Below the pieces are notes generated by a model. It ran no database searches. It was not told the DNA's origin and saw nothing but the letters and a program-made list of their open reading frames with translations. Below are positions 32,941-41,308 of a stretch of DNA of 43,228 bases, in pieces. The position numbers were made by a program, and so were the translations under genes. Source of the DNA: a bacterium. GTDB lineage: Bacteria; Spirochaetota; Spirochaetia; JABEVK01. The stretch spans positions 1-43,228 of the forward strand of contig JAJXVP010000005.1 in NCBI GenBank assembly GCA_021782055.1, in the 5' to 3' direction. Position 1 is the first letter of the stretch, and each line of letters starts with the position of its first letter.

Positions 32941-34656
32941 TCAGGTACTCCCCGTTGGTTTTTCCATTTTCTTTTTCGGCGGTTCCAACAGCATATCACG
33001 CAGTGAAGCCCCTGCAGGAATCATAGGGAACACGTTGTCGTGTTTTTCAACTTCTGCGTCAATAAGGCAGGGCCCGTCGTTGTAGGCCAGGGCGGCGCGA
33101 AGAATCTTTTTGACATCGGCCGAACGACGAATTCGGAAGGCTTTAATGCCGTAGGCTTGAGCTAGCTTAACGAAGTCGGGGTTGCCCTCAAGGTCGACAC
33201 CAGACAGTCGGTCTTCGTAAAAGAGGTTTTGCCATTGTCGAACCATGCCCAAGTAACGGTTGTTGATCACCAGAATTTTTAACGGTAGTTTTTGAATGAC
33301 TGCGGTCGAAAGTTCAGGAAGCGTCATTTGAAAACCACCGTCGCCAACAATGGCCACCACCGGTTCGTTTGGTCGGCCTAGCTGTGCGCCAATGGCGGCA
33401 GGGAAACCCCAGCCCATGGTACCCGCTCCACCCGAGGATAACCAATTAAAGCGTTGATCGGTAAGGTAAAACTGTGCTGCCCACATTTGGTGTTGGCCGA
33501 CGTCCGTCGTAACAATGGCTTTGCCTTTGCTGAGCTTGTACATTTCTTCGATGACGTGCTGGGCCCGCAACTTACCTTCTTTACGGTAGTTGAGCGGAAA
33601 TTCTTTCTTCCAACGTTTCACCTGTCGTATCCATGGTGAAAGATCGGTTTTTTCAAGGTGAGGAATCAGGGCGTGCAAGACGGTTTTGGCGTCGCCCAAC
33701 AGAGCACAATCAACTTTGACCACCTTATTGATCTCGGCAGGGTCAATGTCCAGGTGAATCTTGACGGCGCCTCGGGCAAAATCCTCGTAGTTCCCGACAA
33801 TCCGGTCGTCCCAGCGTGAGCCGATCGAAAAGATGAGGTCAGCATCCACAACAGCTTTGTTGGCGTAGGCGGTACCGTGCATTCCTAGCATCCCCATATT
33901 CAGCTCGTGACTTTCGGGAAAGGCCCCTTTTCCGAGCAGAGTGTTGACCACGGGAACTTGCAACATTTCGACGATTTGGGTGATTTCTTCTTGTGCACCA
34001 GAAATGATAGCTCCATGACCTAACAAGAGAAGCGGTTTGCGTGCTTTTTTGAGCAGTTGGGCCGCCGTCTGTAGGGCTGTTGAATCGGGAAGGGTAGGAA
34101 TTTTGTAGCCCGGTAGGTGAAATTGAGAATCATAGTTAGGCACAAAGAACTTGCTCGAGACATCCTTGGGAAGGTCAATCAGCACAGGACCGGGCCGGCC
34201 GGTACGCGCCAAGTAGAACGCTTCTTGGGTGATGCGCGGCAGGTCTTCGACGTCCTTTACTAAATAAGAGTGTTTGACTGCTGAGTAGGTCAGACCCGAG
34301 ACATCGGCTTCTTGAAAGGCATCCAGCCCCAGCGACCAGCTGACCGCTTGCCCAGTAATGACCACAAGGGGAACCGAGTCCATCAGCGCTGTAAACAAGC
34401 CTGTGATAGTATTGGTAGCTCCTGGTCCTGAGGTGACAAGAGCGACGCCGACCCTACCAGTAGCCCGAGCATAACCGTCCGCCATGTGCACTGCACTTTG
34501 TTCATGACGGGTCAGCACCAGTTTAAGATTAGATCCTACAAGAGCGTCGTAAATCGGAATCGCCGCGCCACCGGGCAGGCCGAAAATATACTCGACTTTC
34601 TCTTGGATCAGCACATCGATCAGCGCATCGGCGCCGGTCTTCTTGATGTCTGCCAC
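32941..34656 (-). CDS. ilvB: Acetolactate synthase large (catalytic) subunit
   Basis: A 571-residue thiamine-diphosphate enzyme condensing two pyruvates, or pyruvate and 2-oxobutyrate, for branched-chain amino acids. The TPP-activating Glu is E52 in [21 protein letters not shown] central FAD-binding-type domain follows, and the TPP/Mg motif is [15 protein letters not shown] with [12 protein letters not shown]. The start is GTG at 34656 with AAGGAGGC about 5 nt upstream. It shares pyruvate with the PPDK homologue and needs the ThiN product. Confidence 0.95.
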   Translation of the reverse strand: MADIKKTGADALIDVLIQEKVEYIFGLPGGAAIPIYDALVGSNLKLVLTRHEQSAVHMADGYARATGRVGVALVTSGPGATNTITGLFTALMDSVPLVVITGQAVSWSLGLDAFQEADVSGLTYSAVKHSYLVKDVEDLPRITQEAFYLARTGRPGPVLIDLPKDVSSKFFVPNYDSQFHLPGYKIPTLPDSTALQTAAQLLKKARKPLLLLGHGAIISGAQEEITQIVEMLQVPVVNTLLGKGAFPESHELNMGMLGMHGTAYANKAVVDADLIFSIGSRWDDRIVGNYEDFARGAVKIHLDIDPAEINKVVKVDCALLGDAKTVLHALIPHLEKTDLSPWIRQVKRWKKEFPLNYRKEGKLRAQHVIEEMYKLSKGKAIVTTDVGQHQMWAAQFYLTDQRFNWLSSGGAGTMGWGFPAAIGAQLGRPNEPVVAIVGDGGFQMTLPELSTAVIQKLPLKILVINNRYLGMVRQWQNLFYEDRLSGVDLEGNPDFVKLAQAYGIKAFRIRRSADVKKILRAALAYNDGPCLIDAEVEKHDNVFPMIPAGASLRDMLLEPPKKKMEKPTGST

Positions 34657-34711
34657 GAAAAGCCTCCTTATCGATCAGCTGGCCTCAAAAAGTACAAAAG
34701 AAATTTGTAAT

Positions 34712-34825
34712 TCTGAGAACCTAAACAAAGTATCTGAGAAAATATGAAAACAGTCAAGCGAAATACGACAAGTAGTTGAATCTTACTAAAAAAATATGAA
34801 AACAAAACCACCAAATGGTCTGAGA
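34712..34825. repeat. Repeated short motifs in the ilvB control region
   Basis: TCTGAGA occurs three times (34712-34718, 34733-34739, 34819-34825), and AAATATGAAAACA occurs twice (34740-34752 and 34792-34804; starts 52 nt apart). They flank and overlap the predicted ilvB promoter. The rest of the 256-nt gap (34657-34912) is very A-rich on the plus strand, and I see no riboswitch, T-box or leader peptide in it. Confidence 0.5.
34729..34757 (-). promoter_or_regulatory. Promoter for ilvB-ilvN
   Basis: On the minus strand, TTGACT (34757-34752), a 17-nt spacer, and GATACT (34734-34729). This would give a leader of about 65 nt before the ilvB GTG. Confidence 0.55.
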
Positions 34826-34912
34826 GTAAAAAAAATAATAAAAAAAAATAAAAGAAATTCTTAGGGTTAACGATACCTTGTGAGAGGTACCGGGTTGGTT
34901 TATTCTCAACTT

Positions 34913-35536
34913 ATGACTCAACGACAGAATTCTCGCATCCCTTTTGACGAAATTCCGGCGTTTTTTGCCCGTGAAGGCCTTACGTATCGTTCTCGTTCCC
35001 GTCTTGAAGCCCCCGAAGTGCTGTCTTATGATTGGACTAAGTCGCCCTATGCCTTGGCTAATCAGGCCGAATGGGCTGTTCTAACCAAAAAATACGGTCA
35101 AAAGCTTGAAGCAGGCCTTGGCGCCCCTGTTTGGTTGGGCTGGGTCTCGGAGTCGGTGGGATGGGGCGTTTTTGCTGACACGGCTTTGCTAGAGGGGGAC
35201 TTGGTAGGCGAGTATGCAGGGGTCGTAAAACGGGCAACGGAGGTTCCCCCGGTCAAGGACGAGAAGGGCCATTACCTTTCGGATTATGCCTGGAACTACC
35301 CTGATGAATTGCCCGATGGGACAGAATTTGAAATTGATGCCTACCGTGAGGGAAATGCTTTACGATTTGTTAATCATAGCTTTACACCGAATTGCGCAGT
35401 GGATCATACTCTGGTTGGCGGTATTTTTGTGACGTTTTTTCGCACACTCCAACCCATCAAAGCCGGTGAGCAGCTGTTTGTCGATTATGGCGAAGACTAC
35501 TGGGCCGAGGGCTTTAGAACGTTGGAGCCCTTATGA
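34913..35536 (+). CDS. SET-domain protein (putative lysine methyltransferase)
   Basis: A 207-residue protein whose C-terminal two-thirds is a SET domain. The GxG strand is GWGVFADTALLEGD (83-96), the pseudoknot motif is RFVNHSFTPNC (151-161, matching RFINHSCxPN), and the final active-site strand is LFVDYGEDYW (188-197). These are the S-adenosylmethionine and lysine-channel elements. There is no cysteine-rich post-SET region. The N-terminal ~70 residues are unrecognised. ATG at 34913 is tentative, because neither it nor a GTG at 34880 has a good ribosome site. Stop overlaps the next gene (ATGA). SET proteins are uncommon in bacteria; substrate unknown. Confidence 0.82.
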   Translation: MTQRQNSRIPFDEIPAFFAREGLTYRSRSRLEAPEVLSYDWTKSPYALANQAEWAVLTKKYGQKLEAGLGAPVWLGWVSESVGWGVFADTALLEGDLVGEYAGVVKRATEVPPVKDEKGHYLSDYAWNYPDELPDGTEFEIDAYREGNALRFVNHSFTPNCAVDHTLVGGIFVTFFRTLQPIKAGEQLFVDYGEDYWAEGFRTLEPL

Positions 35537-36486
35537 AAGGGGCAAGAATTTTAAACCGTCACCTAAGCGCGGCGATGTCGGTCGTTTTGCTGGGGGTTTT
35601 AGCGACTCCCGTGGCGGCCCTGACACCTTCGGACCCCCAAGGCGGGGCATGGGGTGGTTGGTCTGCAGCGGCAGAATCCGCCGATGGAAAGTACATGGCC
35701 AGTGTCAGCCTAAGGGGTGAAGTGGCCCTCTGGAAGCCCAAAACAGGCGAGAACCTATTCTTAAAACGCTTTCCTGGGGTGATTTTTCGCTCAGTCACTC
35801 TGAATGGCACGACAGTTGTCGCAGGGGGTGAAGAGGGTAGCCTGAAAGCTTTCGATGATCGAGGTAACCTTGTGAACTTTTCACCCCTGCCTGGCACCGT
35901 AAGGGCCTTGGCTGCGGGGCCAAACGGCTTTTGGTCGGTTTGTGATGACGGAAACCTGCGCTTTGAGTCCTGGCAGGGTAGGGTCGTATGGACAGTTGCC
36001 TTGCAACGTCGGGCTCCCGTTTTGGCTCTTGCTCTTTCAAAGGATGGCCAGTGGTTGGCCTTGAGCGGTGAAGACGGAAAATTAGAGGTGCGTTCAGCAC
36101 AAGATGGCCACCTTTTTGCTTCTTGGCAGGTTACCAACGATTGGGTTAGAGCGGTAACCGCTGTTCCCGGGGGCTGGTTGTGCGGAGACGACAAGGGGAA
36201 TCTCACGACGTGGGGACCCTGGGGCGAAGCAAAAGGAACCATCCCGTTGGGTGAACCAATAACCGCCCTGGTGGTACACCAAAACAAATGGGCGGCGGGG
36301 AGTCTTCACGGCACGTTCTGGAATGGAGAATTGGGGCAGGAGCCTTCAGCGTCGTGGCCCTGTTCCGTCGGTCCTGTTGCGGAAATTTTTTTTCAAAACA
36401 ACGGCTGGCTCACCTTGGGCGCCGATGGTGGACTTAGGTTATGGAAGGGCTATTTAGGGCAAATTCAAGGGGAAATCCTGCCTTAA
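35533..36486 (+). CDS. Exported WD40-like beta-propeller protein
   Basis: A 317-residue protein with a signal peptide (hydrophobic core about 12-29, likely cleaved after VAA or nearby). Repeating beta-blade units of about 40 residues follow, with WD40-like ends: EVALWKPKTGE, SLKAFDDRGN, KLEVRSAQDGH, NLTTWGPWGEA and LRLWKGYLG. About six or seven blades are expected. It should be periplasmic and act as a binding platform. ATG overlaps the SET gene stop, with GGAG 6 nt upstream, so the two are co-translated. The two products should be in different compartments, which is odd for a coupled pair. Confidence 0.75.
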   Translation: MKGARILNRHLSAAMSVVLLGVLATPVAALTPSDPQGGAWGGWSAAAESADGKYMASVSLRGEVALWKPKTGENLFLKRFPGVIFRSVTLNGTTVVAGGEEGSLKAFDDRGNLVNFSPLPGTVRALAAGPNGFWSVCDDGNLRFESWQGRVVWTVALQRRAPVLALALSKDGQWLALSGEDGKLEVRSAQDGHLFASWQVTNDWVRAVTAVPGGWLCGDDKGNLTTWGPWGEAKGTIPLGEPITALVVHQNKWAAGSLHGTFWNGELGQEPSASWPCSVGPVAEIFFQNNGWLTLGADGGLRLWKGYLGQIQGEILP

Positions 36487-36505
36487 AGAGGGGTTTTGTA
36501 AGACT

Positions 36506-36533
36506 TGACACGTGTGTTTTTTCCGTGACACGG
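36506..36533. promoter_or_regulatory. Operator-like paired repeats before glgP
   Basis: TGACACG occurs at 36506-36512 and again at 36526-36532, exactly 20 nt apart. Each copy lies in a dyad: ACACGTGT (36508-36515) and CCGTGACACGG (36523-36533). A TTGACA (36505-36510) overlaps the first, but no -10 is found at normal spacing. Two similar dyads two helical turns apart suggest a cooperative regulator site. Confidence 0.5.
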
Positions 36534-36567
36534 TATTTGTTAGCGCTCTTGCGAAAAAGGAGAGAGG

Positions 36568-39018
36568 ATGAAGATCGATAAAACTAAGTTCAAAGAAGGG
36601 GTCCTGGGTCGCCTCAAGCGCCATTATGGCAAGAAGCTTTCCGAAGCCGCCCCGCAGGAGCTGTACTCCGTGGTTTCGGATACGGTGATGGAATGGATCC
36701 TTGATAACTGGCTAGCGACACGGCAATTGGCCGAAGATAAAGATGTTAAGCAGGCCTATTACCTGTCGGCAGAATTTCTTATGGGCCGCGCTTTGAGCAA
36801 TAACCTCGTCAACATGCTGGCCGAAGCCGATGTCAAAGCGGTGTTAGAAGAGCTGGGCGTAGATTACAACCTGGTCGAAGACCGCGAAGCTGACGCGGGG
36901 TTGGGGAACGGCGGTTTAGGCCGACTCGCGGCCTGCTTTTTAGATTCATTGGCCACCCAAGACCTCCCCGGCCACGGTTACGGTATTCGTTACCGTTATG
37001 GAATGTTTCAACAAAAAATCGTTGGCGGCTTTCAAACTGAGTTGCCAGAACGCTGGCTGGACGAGCGTGACCCTTGGTCGATTCGCCGCGCCGATCAGGC
37101 CGTTGTGGTTCGCTTTGGCGGTCAGGTTATTGTCGAAAAAGACGCTAATGGCCGTGAAAACTTCAAACGCATCAATGCCGAGGATGTTAAAGCCATTCCC
37201 TACGACGTTCCCATTGTTGGTTACGACACACCGACCGTGAACACCCTGCGTCTGTGGGAAGCTGTTTCGCCCGAGGGTTTTGACTTGCAGTTGTTCAACG
37301 ACATGCAGTATCAACGCGCTGTTGAAAAAGAAAATGTGGCCGAGGATATTTCTCGAGTTCTTTACCCGAACGATACAGGTCCCCAAGGTAAGGTGCTTCG
37401 CCTTCGCCAACAGTACTTTTTTGTGTCGGCGTCCCTGCAAGACATTGTCAGTAACTTTAAACGCCGCCATGGGGCCAAATGGAATTTGTTCCCTTCGAAG
37501 GTTGCCGTTCAGCTTAATGACACTCACCCCGTGGTGGCCATCCCTGAGCTGATGCGCATCTTAATGGACTGGGAAAAACTCAGCTGGGATGACGCCTGGG
37601 CTATCACGACACAAACCTTTGCCTATACCAACCACACCATTTTGGCCGAAGCCCTCGAAAAGTGGCCGATTGCTATCTTTGGCGGTCAATTGCCTCGCAT
37701 CATGATGATTGTCGAAGAAATCAACCGACGCTTCCTCGATTCGTTACGGCAAAAGTACCCCGCCGATTACACCAAGCAACGTTCGATGGCCATTATCGGT
37801 GACGGCGTTGTTAAGATGGCCTGGTTAGCCATTGTTGGCTCGCACTCCGTAAACGGTGTTGCGGCTCTGCATACCGAGATTTTAAAGAATCAGGAACTGA
37901 AAGATTGGTACGAGCTGTACCCTGAAAAGTTCAACAACAAAACCAATGGGGTTACTCAACGCCGGTTCCTGCTTAAGGCCAACCCCGGACTCTCACAGCT
38001 GTTGATCTCGAAAATCGGTTCCGACTGGATTAAAAACTTTTCGCAAATTGCTACCTTTAAGCCCTTTGAAAAAGACGAAAAGATTGTTGCTGAGCTTGCC
38101 AAAATTAAAAAGGCTAACAAAGTTCGGCTTTCGGAATACCTGGAAAAAACCCAAGGAATCAAGCTCAACCCTGATAGCCTTTTTGACGTCCAGGTTAAAC
38201 GCCTTCACGAGTACAAGCGCCAGCTGTTGAATATTCTTCACATCATTGTTTTGTACAATGAGCTGAAAGCCAACCCCGCCGCGTATAACCATGTGCCCCG
38301 AACCTTCTTGTTCGGAGCCAAGGCCGCTTCGGGTTACCGCCGCGCCAAGAGCATCATTAAGCTGATCAACACCGTAGGCGCGAAAATCAACGCGGATCCG
38401 GCGGCCAAGGGCAAGCTCGAAGTTTACTTCTTAGAAAACTACCGGGTTAGCTTGGCTGAAAAGATCATTCCTGCGTCGGACGTTTCAGAGCAGATTTCGA
38501 CCGCAGGAAAAGAGGCTTCGGGCACCGGCAACATGAAGTTCATGATGAATGGCGCTTTGACCGTGGGTACCCTCGATGGTGCCAACGTCGAAATTGCCGA
38601 AGAAGTTGGCGAGGACAATTGCTTTATCTTTGGTTTAAAGGCCGATCAAGTTCATCGTTTGGCTACAGCCCAGTCGTACAACCCGTGGGCGGTTTTAGAC
38701 GAGTACCCCGAGATCAAGCAGGCCGTGAACCAGCTAATCGACGGAACCTTTAACGTCGAGAGCTTTGACCTGTTCAAAGAGATTTATGATTCTCTGCTCT
38801 ACGGCCTGGAGGGCAACCCCCCGGATCAGTACTTTGTTCTCAAAGACCTGCCTGAATACATCAAGGCCCAAAAGAAGATTGACGAGGCCTACCGTGACCA
38901 AAAGAAATGGCACAAGATGGCTTTGGTCAACATTGCAAGCAGTGGCAAGTTCAGCTCGGACCGTACCATCAACGAGTACGCGAAAGAGATTTGGAAGATT
39001 GCCCCTGTCCGAGCGTAA
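36568..39018 (+). CDS. glgP: Glycogen/alpha-glucan phosphorylase
   Basis: An 816-residue GT35 enzyme that releases glucose-1-phosphate from alpha-1,4-glucan with pyridoxal phosphate. The PLP lysine is K657 in EASGTGNMKFMMNG, followed by GALTVGTLDGANVEI. Other family blocks: YYLSAEFLMGRALSNN, DAGLGNGGLGRLAACFLDS, QLNDTHPVVAIPELMR and VKRLHEYKRQLLN. Length is typical of bacterial enzymes without allosteric N-terminal extension. AAGGAGA lies just before the ATG. Own transcription unit: operator-like repeats upstream, terminator downstream. Counterpart of GlgA. Confidence 0.96.
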   Translation: MKIDKTKFKEGVLGRLKRHYGKKLSEAAPQELYSVVSDTVMEWILDNWLATRQLAEDKDVKQAYYLSAEFLMGRALSNNLVNMLAEADVKAVLEELGVDYNLVEDREADAGLGNGGLGRLAACFLDSLATQDLPGHGYGIRYRYGMFQQKIVGGFQTELPERWLDERDPWSIRRADQAVVVRFGGQVIVEKDANGRENFKRINAEDVKAIPYDVPIVGYDTPTVNTLRLWEAVSPEGFDLQLFNDMQYQRAVEKENVAEDISRVLYPNDTGPQGKVLRLRQQYFFVSASLQDIVSNFKRRHGAKWNLFPSKVAVQLNDTHPVVAIPELMRILMDWEKLSWDDAWAITTQTFAYTNHTILAEALEKWPIAIFGGQLPRIMMIVEEINRRFLDSLRQKYPADYTKQRSMAIIGDGVVKMAWLAIVGSHSVNGVAALHTEILKNQELKDWYELYPEKFNNKTNGVTQRRFLLKANPGLSQLLISKIGSDWIKNFSQIATFKPFEKDEKIVAELAKIKKANKVRLSEYLEKTQGIKLNPDSLFDVQVKRLHEYKRQLLNILHIIVLYNELKANPAAYNHVPRTFLFGAKAASGYRRAKSIIKLINTVGAKINADPAAKGKLEVYFLENYRVSLAEKIIPASDVSEQISTAGKEASGTGNMKFMMNGALTVGTLDGANVEIAEEVGEDNCFIFGLKADQVHRLATAQSYNPWAVLDEYPEIKQAVNQLIDGTFNVESFDLFKEIYDSLLYGLEGNPPDQYFVLKDLPEYIKAQKKIDEAYRDQKKWHKMALVNIASSGKFSSDRTINEYAKEIWKIAPVRA

Positions 39019-39048
39019 AAAAAGGCTGGCGAAAGCCAGCCTTTTTTT
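39017..39048. terminator. Bidirectional Rho-independent terminator
   Basis: An 8-bp stem (39023-39030 with 39035-39042) capped by GAAA, with A's before (39017-39022) and T's after (39042-39048). It serves glgP on the plus strand and the sigma-factor gene ending at 39063 on the minus strand. Same architecture as the terminator at 10061-10085. Confidence 0.9.
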
Positions 39049-39062
39049 ACCCCAACGGGGCC

Positions 39063-39932
39063 CTAGTTCACCATGTACGCTTCGAGCTCGCGTTCCATCG
39101 ACGGCGTCTGAAGCTTCTGCAGAGCTTTCTTCTCGATCTGACGAATACGTTCTTTGGTCAGTTGGAACTTTTCACCAATTTCTTTCAAACTCAACGGTTT
39201 CTTTTCATTGAGCCCAAAACGGAACTCCAGAATGGTTGATTCTTTCGGGCTGAGTGTCGTGAGCGCCTCGTTGATGTCTTTCTTTAAGGCCGTGCTGATG
39301 GTGACCTCTTCAGGAGCCGAAAAATCTTTATCTTCAAGAAAATCACTGAGAACCGAAGTGTCCTTGTCGGTATAAACCGGGGACTCTAATGAAACCATTT
39401 CACGGCTAATGTCCATGAGTTCGCGGACCATACCCTTGTCCATGCCCAGGGCTGTTGCAATCTCTTCATCCGAGGCTTCAAGACCACGGTCGGCAAAGAT
39501 CTCTTTGCGGTACTTCTCGATCTGCACCAGCTCATTCGCCCGGTTTAACGGCAGGCGAATGGTTCTTGATTTTTCGCAAATAGCCTTGAGAATTGACTGA
39601 CGAATCCACCAAACGGCATACGAGATAAAGTGATACCCCTTATCGACGTCAAAGCGTTCAATGGCGTTAATCAGGCCGATATTGCCTTCACTGATTAAAT
39701 CGTCCAGAGCTAGACCCTGGTTTTGGTACTTTTTGGCAACGTTCACAACAAAACGCAGGTTGGCGGCAATCAACTTTTCTTTCGCGGCTTTATTCCCAGC
39801 CGCCGCAAGCCGAGCGTATTTTTGTTCTTCTTCTCGGGTCAACAGAGAAACCTTATTGATTTCTTTCAGGTAAATCGAAAGGGAATTGTCGGTATCGGAA
39901 ACGATTCCCCCTGACAAACTAGTCCTTTTCAT
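39063..39932 (-). CDS. Second sigma-70 family factor (RpoS/group-2-like)
   Basis: A 289-residue sigma factor with region 1.2 (SLSIYLKEINKVSLLTREEE), region 2 (LRFVVNVAKKYQNQGLALDD, FISYAVWWIRQSILKA), region 3 and region 4 with VTKERIRQIE-type helix-turn-helix (LTKERIRQIEKKALQKL). It lacks region 1.1 and the long insert seen in the window's RpoD, so it is a shorter non-housekeeping factor for stress or phase-specific promoters. ATG at 39932 has GGGAGG about 5 nt upstream; 45 further in-frame codons upstream are AT-rich and non-homologous. Divergent from groES. It may correspond to T. pallidum TP1012, from memory. Confidence 0.92.
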   Translation of the reverse strand: MKRTSLSGGIVSDTDNSLSIYLKEINKVSLLTREEEQKYARLAAAGNKAAKEKLIAANLRFVVNVAKKYQNQGLALDDLISEGNIGLINAIERFDVDKGYHFISYAVWWIRQSILKAICEKSRTIRLPLNRANELVQIEKYRKEIFADRGLEASDEEIATALGMDKGMVRELMDISREMVSLESPVYTDKDTSVLSDFLEDKDFSAPEEVTISTALKKDINEALTTLSPKESTILEFRFGLNEKKPLSLKEIGEKFQLTKERIRQIEKKALQKLQTPSMERELEAYMVN

Positions 39933-40265
39933 GATGCCTCCCGGTACGCTTATTCTAATGCAAACTTTATGCCATATAATGACTGAGTTTCTCAGGAAAA
40001 ACACTAAGTTATTATATAATAAAGAATTAAAATTAAATTGCTTTCCTAATATTCGGGAGCAAAACAATTGTATACAATTAGAAGTGTGTCAAATTGAATC
40101 GATCTTTTTATTCTAGATTAGAACTGTATCAATTTGGCCTGAATTTCCTAAAGACGAGAAATTCTGGAGCCTTTTGACTCACCAAAAGAATTCTTGACCT
40201 GTTGAGGCCCGTTGAGTATATTCTAGGGGCAAATCCAAACATTTCCAACTATGAGGAGGGTTGAT
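39933..40265. other. AT-rich intergenic region between sigma factor and groES
   Basis: 333 nt without a gene. It holds two perfect 14-bp palindromes, TTATTATATAATAA (40009-40022) and AATTGTATACAATT (40066-40079). An inverted pair CAAATTGA (40090-40097) / TCAATTTG (40129-40136) and a small CTGAG-TTT-CTCAG hairpin (39983-39995) are also present. The groES promoter is at 40194-40222. A minus-strand TAGAAT (39957-39952) may be the sigma-gene -10, but no matching -35 was seen. No CIRCE element was found. Confidence 0.7.
40194..40222 (+). promoter_or_regulatory. Promoter for groES
   Basis: TTGACC (40194-40199), a 17-nt spacer and TATATT (40217-40222), 43 nt before the groES ATG. This is a housekeeping-type promoter rather than a heat-shock sigma-32 type. 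Confidence 0.75.
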
Positions 40266-40532
40266 ATGACGTTGAAGCCCCTTGGTGATCGTGTTCTCAT
40301 TTCTCTCGAAGAAGCCGAAAAGAAGACGGCCTCGGGAATCTATATTCCGGACAATGCCCAGGAAAAAACCCAAAAGGGTACTGTTGCCGCCGTGGGAACC
40401 GACAAGGATGTGATCACCGTCAGTGTTGGCCAGAAGGTCATGTACGATCAGTACGCTGGTACCAAGGTTAAGGTAGACGGCAAAGAATACCTTATCGTCA
40501 AGATGTCAGACATTCTGGCAATTCTGGAATAA
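40266..40532 (+). CDS. groES: Co-chaperonin GroES (Hsp10)
   Basis: An 88-residue GroES that caps the GroEL folding chamber. MTLKPLGDRVLISLEEAEKK at the N-terminus, SGIYIPDNAQEK in the mobile-loop region, and GQKVMYDQYAGTKVKVDG with KMSDILAILE at the end are diagnostic. ATG at 40266 follows AGGAGGG; an ATG at 40251 overlaps that ribosome site and is rejected. groEL is not adjacent: a terminator follows and then yggS. Confidence 0.97.
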   Translation: MTLKPLGDRVLISLEEAEKKTASGIYIPDNAQEKTQKGTVAAVGTDKDVITVSVGQKVMYDQYAGTKVKVDGKEYLIVKMSDILAILE

Positions 40533-40548
40533 CACGGTCTAAACCCAT

Positions 40549-40579
40549 AAAGCACCCCTTAGGGGTGCTTTTTTTTTTT
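40549..40579 (+). terminator. Rho-independent terminator after groES
   Basis: A 10-bp stem (40549-40558 with 40562-40571), a 3-nt loop, and a T-run to 40579, so groES is a single-gene transcript. Confidence 0.9.
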
Positions 40580-40603
40580 GCTTTTTTTCGGTAGACTGAC
40601 AGC

Positions 40604-41308
40604 ATGGATAATCGGGGGCTCTGTGAACGCTTGAGCCAGGTACAGGAGCACATTCACGTAGCGTGCCAGCGTTCTCACCGAAACGAACGGGATGTTTTGC
40701 TCGTTGTGGTCACCAAACGGCACCCAGTCGAGGCTATCCAAGAACTTTTTCGACAAGGTCAACGACATTTTGGCGAAAATCGCCTCCCTGAAGCCCTCGA
40801 AAAACTGCCACAACTTCCCGACGAAGCTATTTGGCACATGATTGGCCACCTGCAAAGCAATAAAGCTAAACAGGCAGCCCAGCTTTCGTGGGTACAATCA
40901 TTGTCTTCAGTTTCGGCAGCCCTGGCCCTTCAAAAAGAGTTAGAACGAACACAGCGAAGCCTCGAGGTGCTTGTTGAGGTAAAAACGTCGCCTGAAGAAG
41001 CAAAGCTGGGTCTGGGGTCCTTTGAGGAGCTAGAAGCCCTTGCCCAGGCCTTAACCTCGTGCTCCCGACTCCGGGTGCGGGGGTTGATGACCATGGCGCC
41101 TCAGACCTCTGATGAAGGCCTAATTCGGCAGAGTTTTCGTACGTTGAGGGACTGGCGGGAGCGTGCCGCCTCACGCTTTCCTTGGGCTTCGTGGGACCAC
41201 CTGTCGATGGGGATGTCGCAGGACTTTGAACTTGCGATCGAAGAGGGGAGTACCCTTGTACGGGTTGGCACCGCAATTATGGGCCCTCCGCCCGAGGAAA
41301 CCCCGTGA
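40604..41308 (+). CDS. yggS: PLP homeostasis protein YggS/PROSC family
   Basis: A 234-residue TIM-barrel protein binding pyridoxal 5'-phosphate through K38 in VVTKRHP. Other family blocks are HFGENRLPEAL, WHMIGHLQSNKAKQ, VEVKTSPEEAKLGL, GLMTMAPQ, LSMGMSQDFELAIEEGST and VRVGTAIMG. It buffers free PLP and influences amino- and keto-acid pools; no enzyme activity is known. Its stop overlaps the next gene's GTG (GTGA). GlgP in this window is also PLP-dependent. Confidence 0.94.
   Translation: MDNRGLCERLSQVQEHIHVACQRSHRNERDVLLVVVTKRHPVEAIQELFRQGQRHFGENRLPEALEKLPQLPDEAIWHMIGHLQSNKAKQAAQLSWVQSLSSVSAALALQKELERTQRSLEVLVEVKTSPEEAKLGLGSFEELEALAQALTSCSRLRVRGLMTMAPQTSDEGLIRQSFRTLRDWRERAASRFPWASWDHLSMGMSQDFELAIEEGSTLVRVGTAIMGPPPEETP

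Noticed and set aside
32941..32999. 20-residue N-terminal extension of IlvN
   Set aside because: Lies inside ilvB, has no family similarity, and the ATG at 32939 has GGAG correctly placed.
34657..34912. T-box, riboswitch or leader-peptide attenuator before ilvB
   Set aside because: No terminator/antiterminator pair, no T-box motif and no run of branched-chain codons in a short frame.
35559..36287. 242-codon minus-strand open frame
   Set aside because: Antisense to the beta-propeller gene, which has a signal peptide, ribosome site and repeats; the mirror frame has none.
39886..40116. 76-codon plus-strand open frame crossing the start of the sigma-factor gene
   Set aside because: AT-rich random-looking peptide, no ribosome site; most of it lies in the control region.
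40100..40260. CIRCE heat-shock element before groES
   Set aside because: No TTAGCACTC/GAGTGCTAA arms or close variants.
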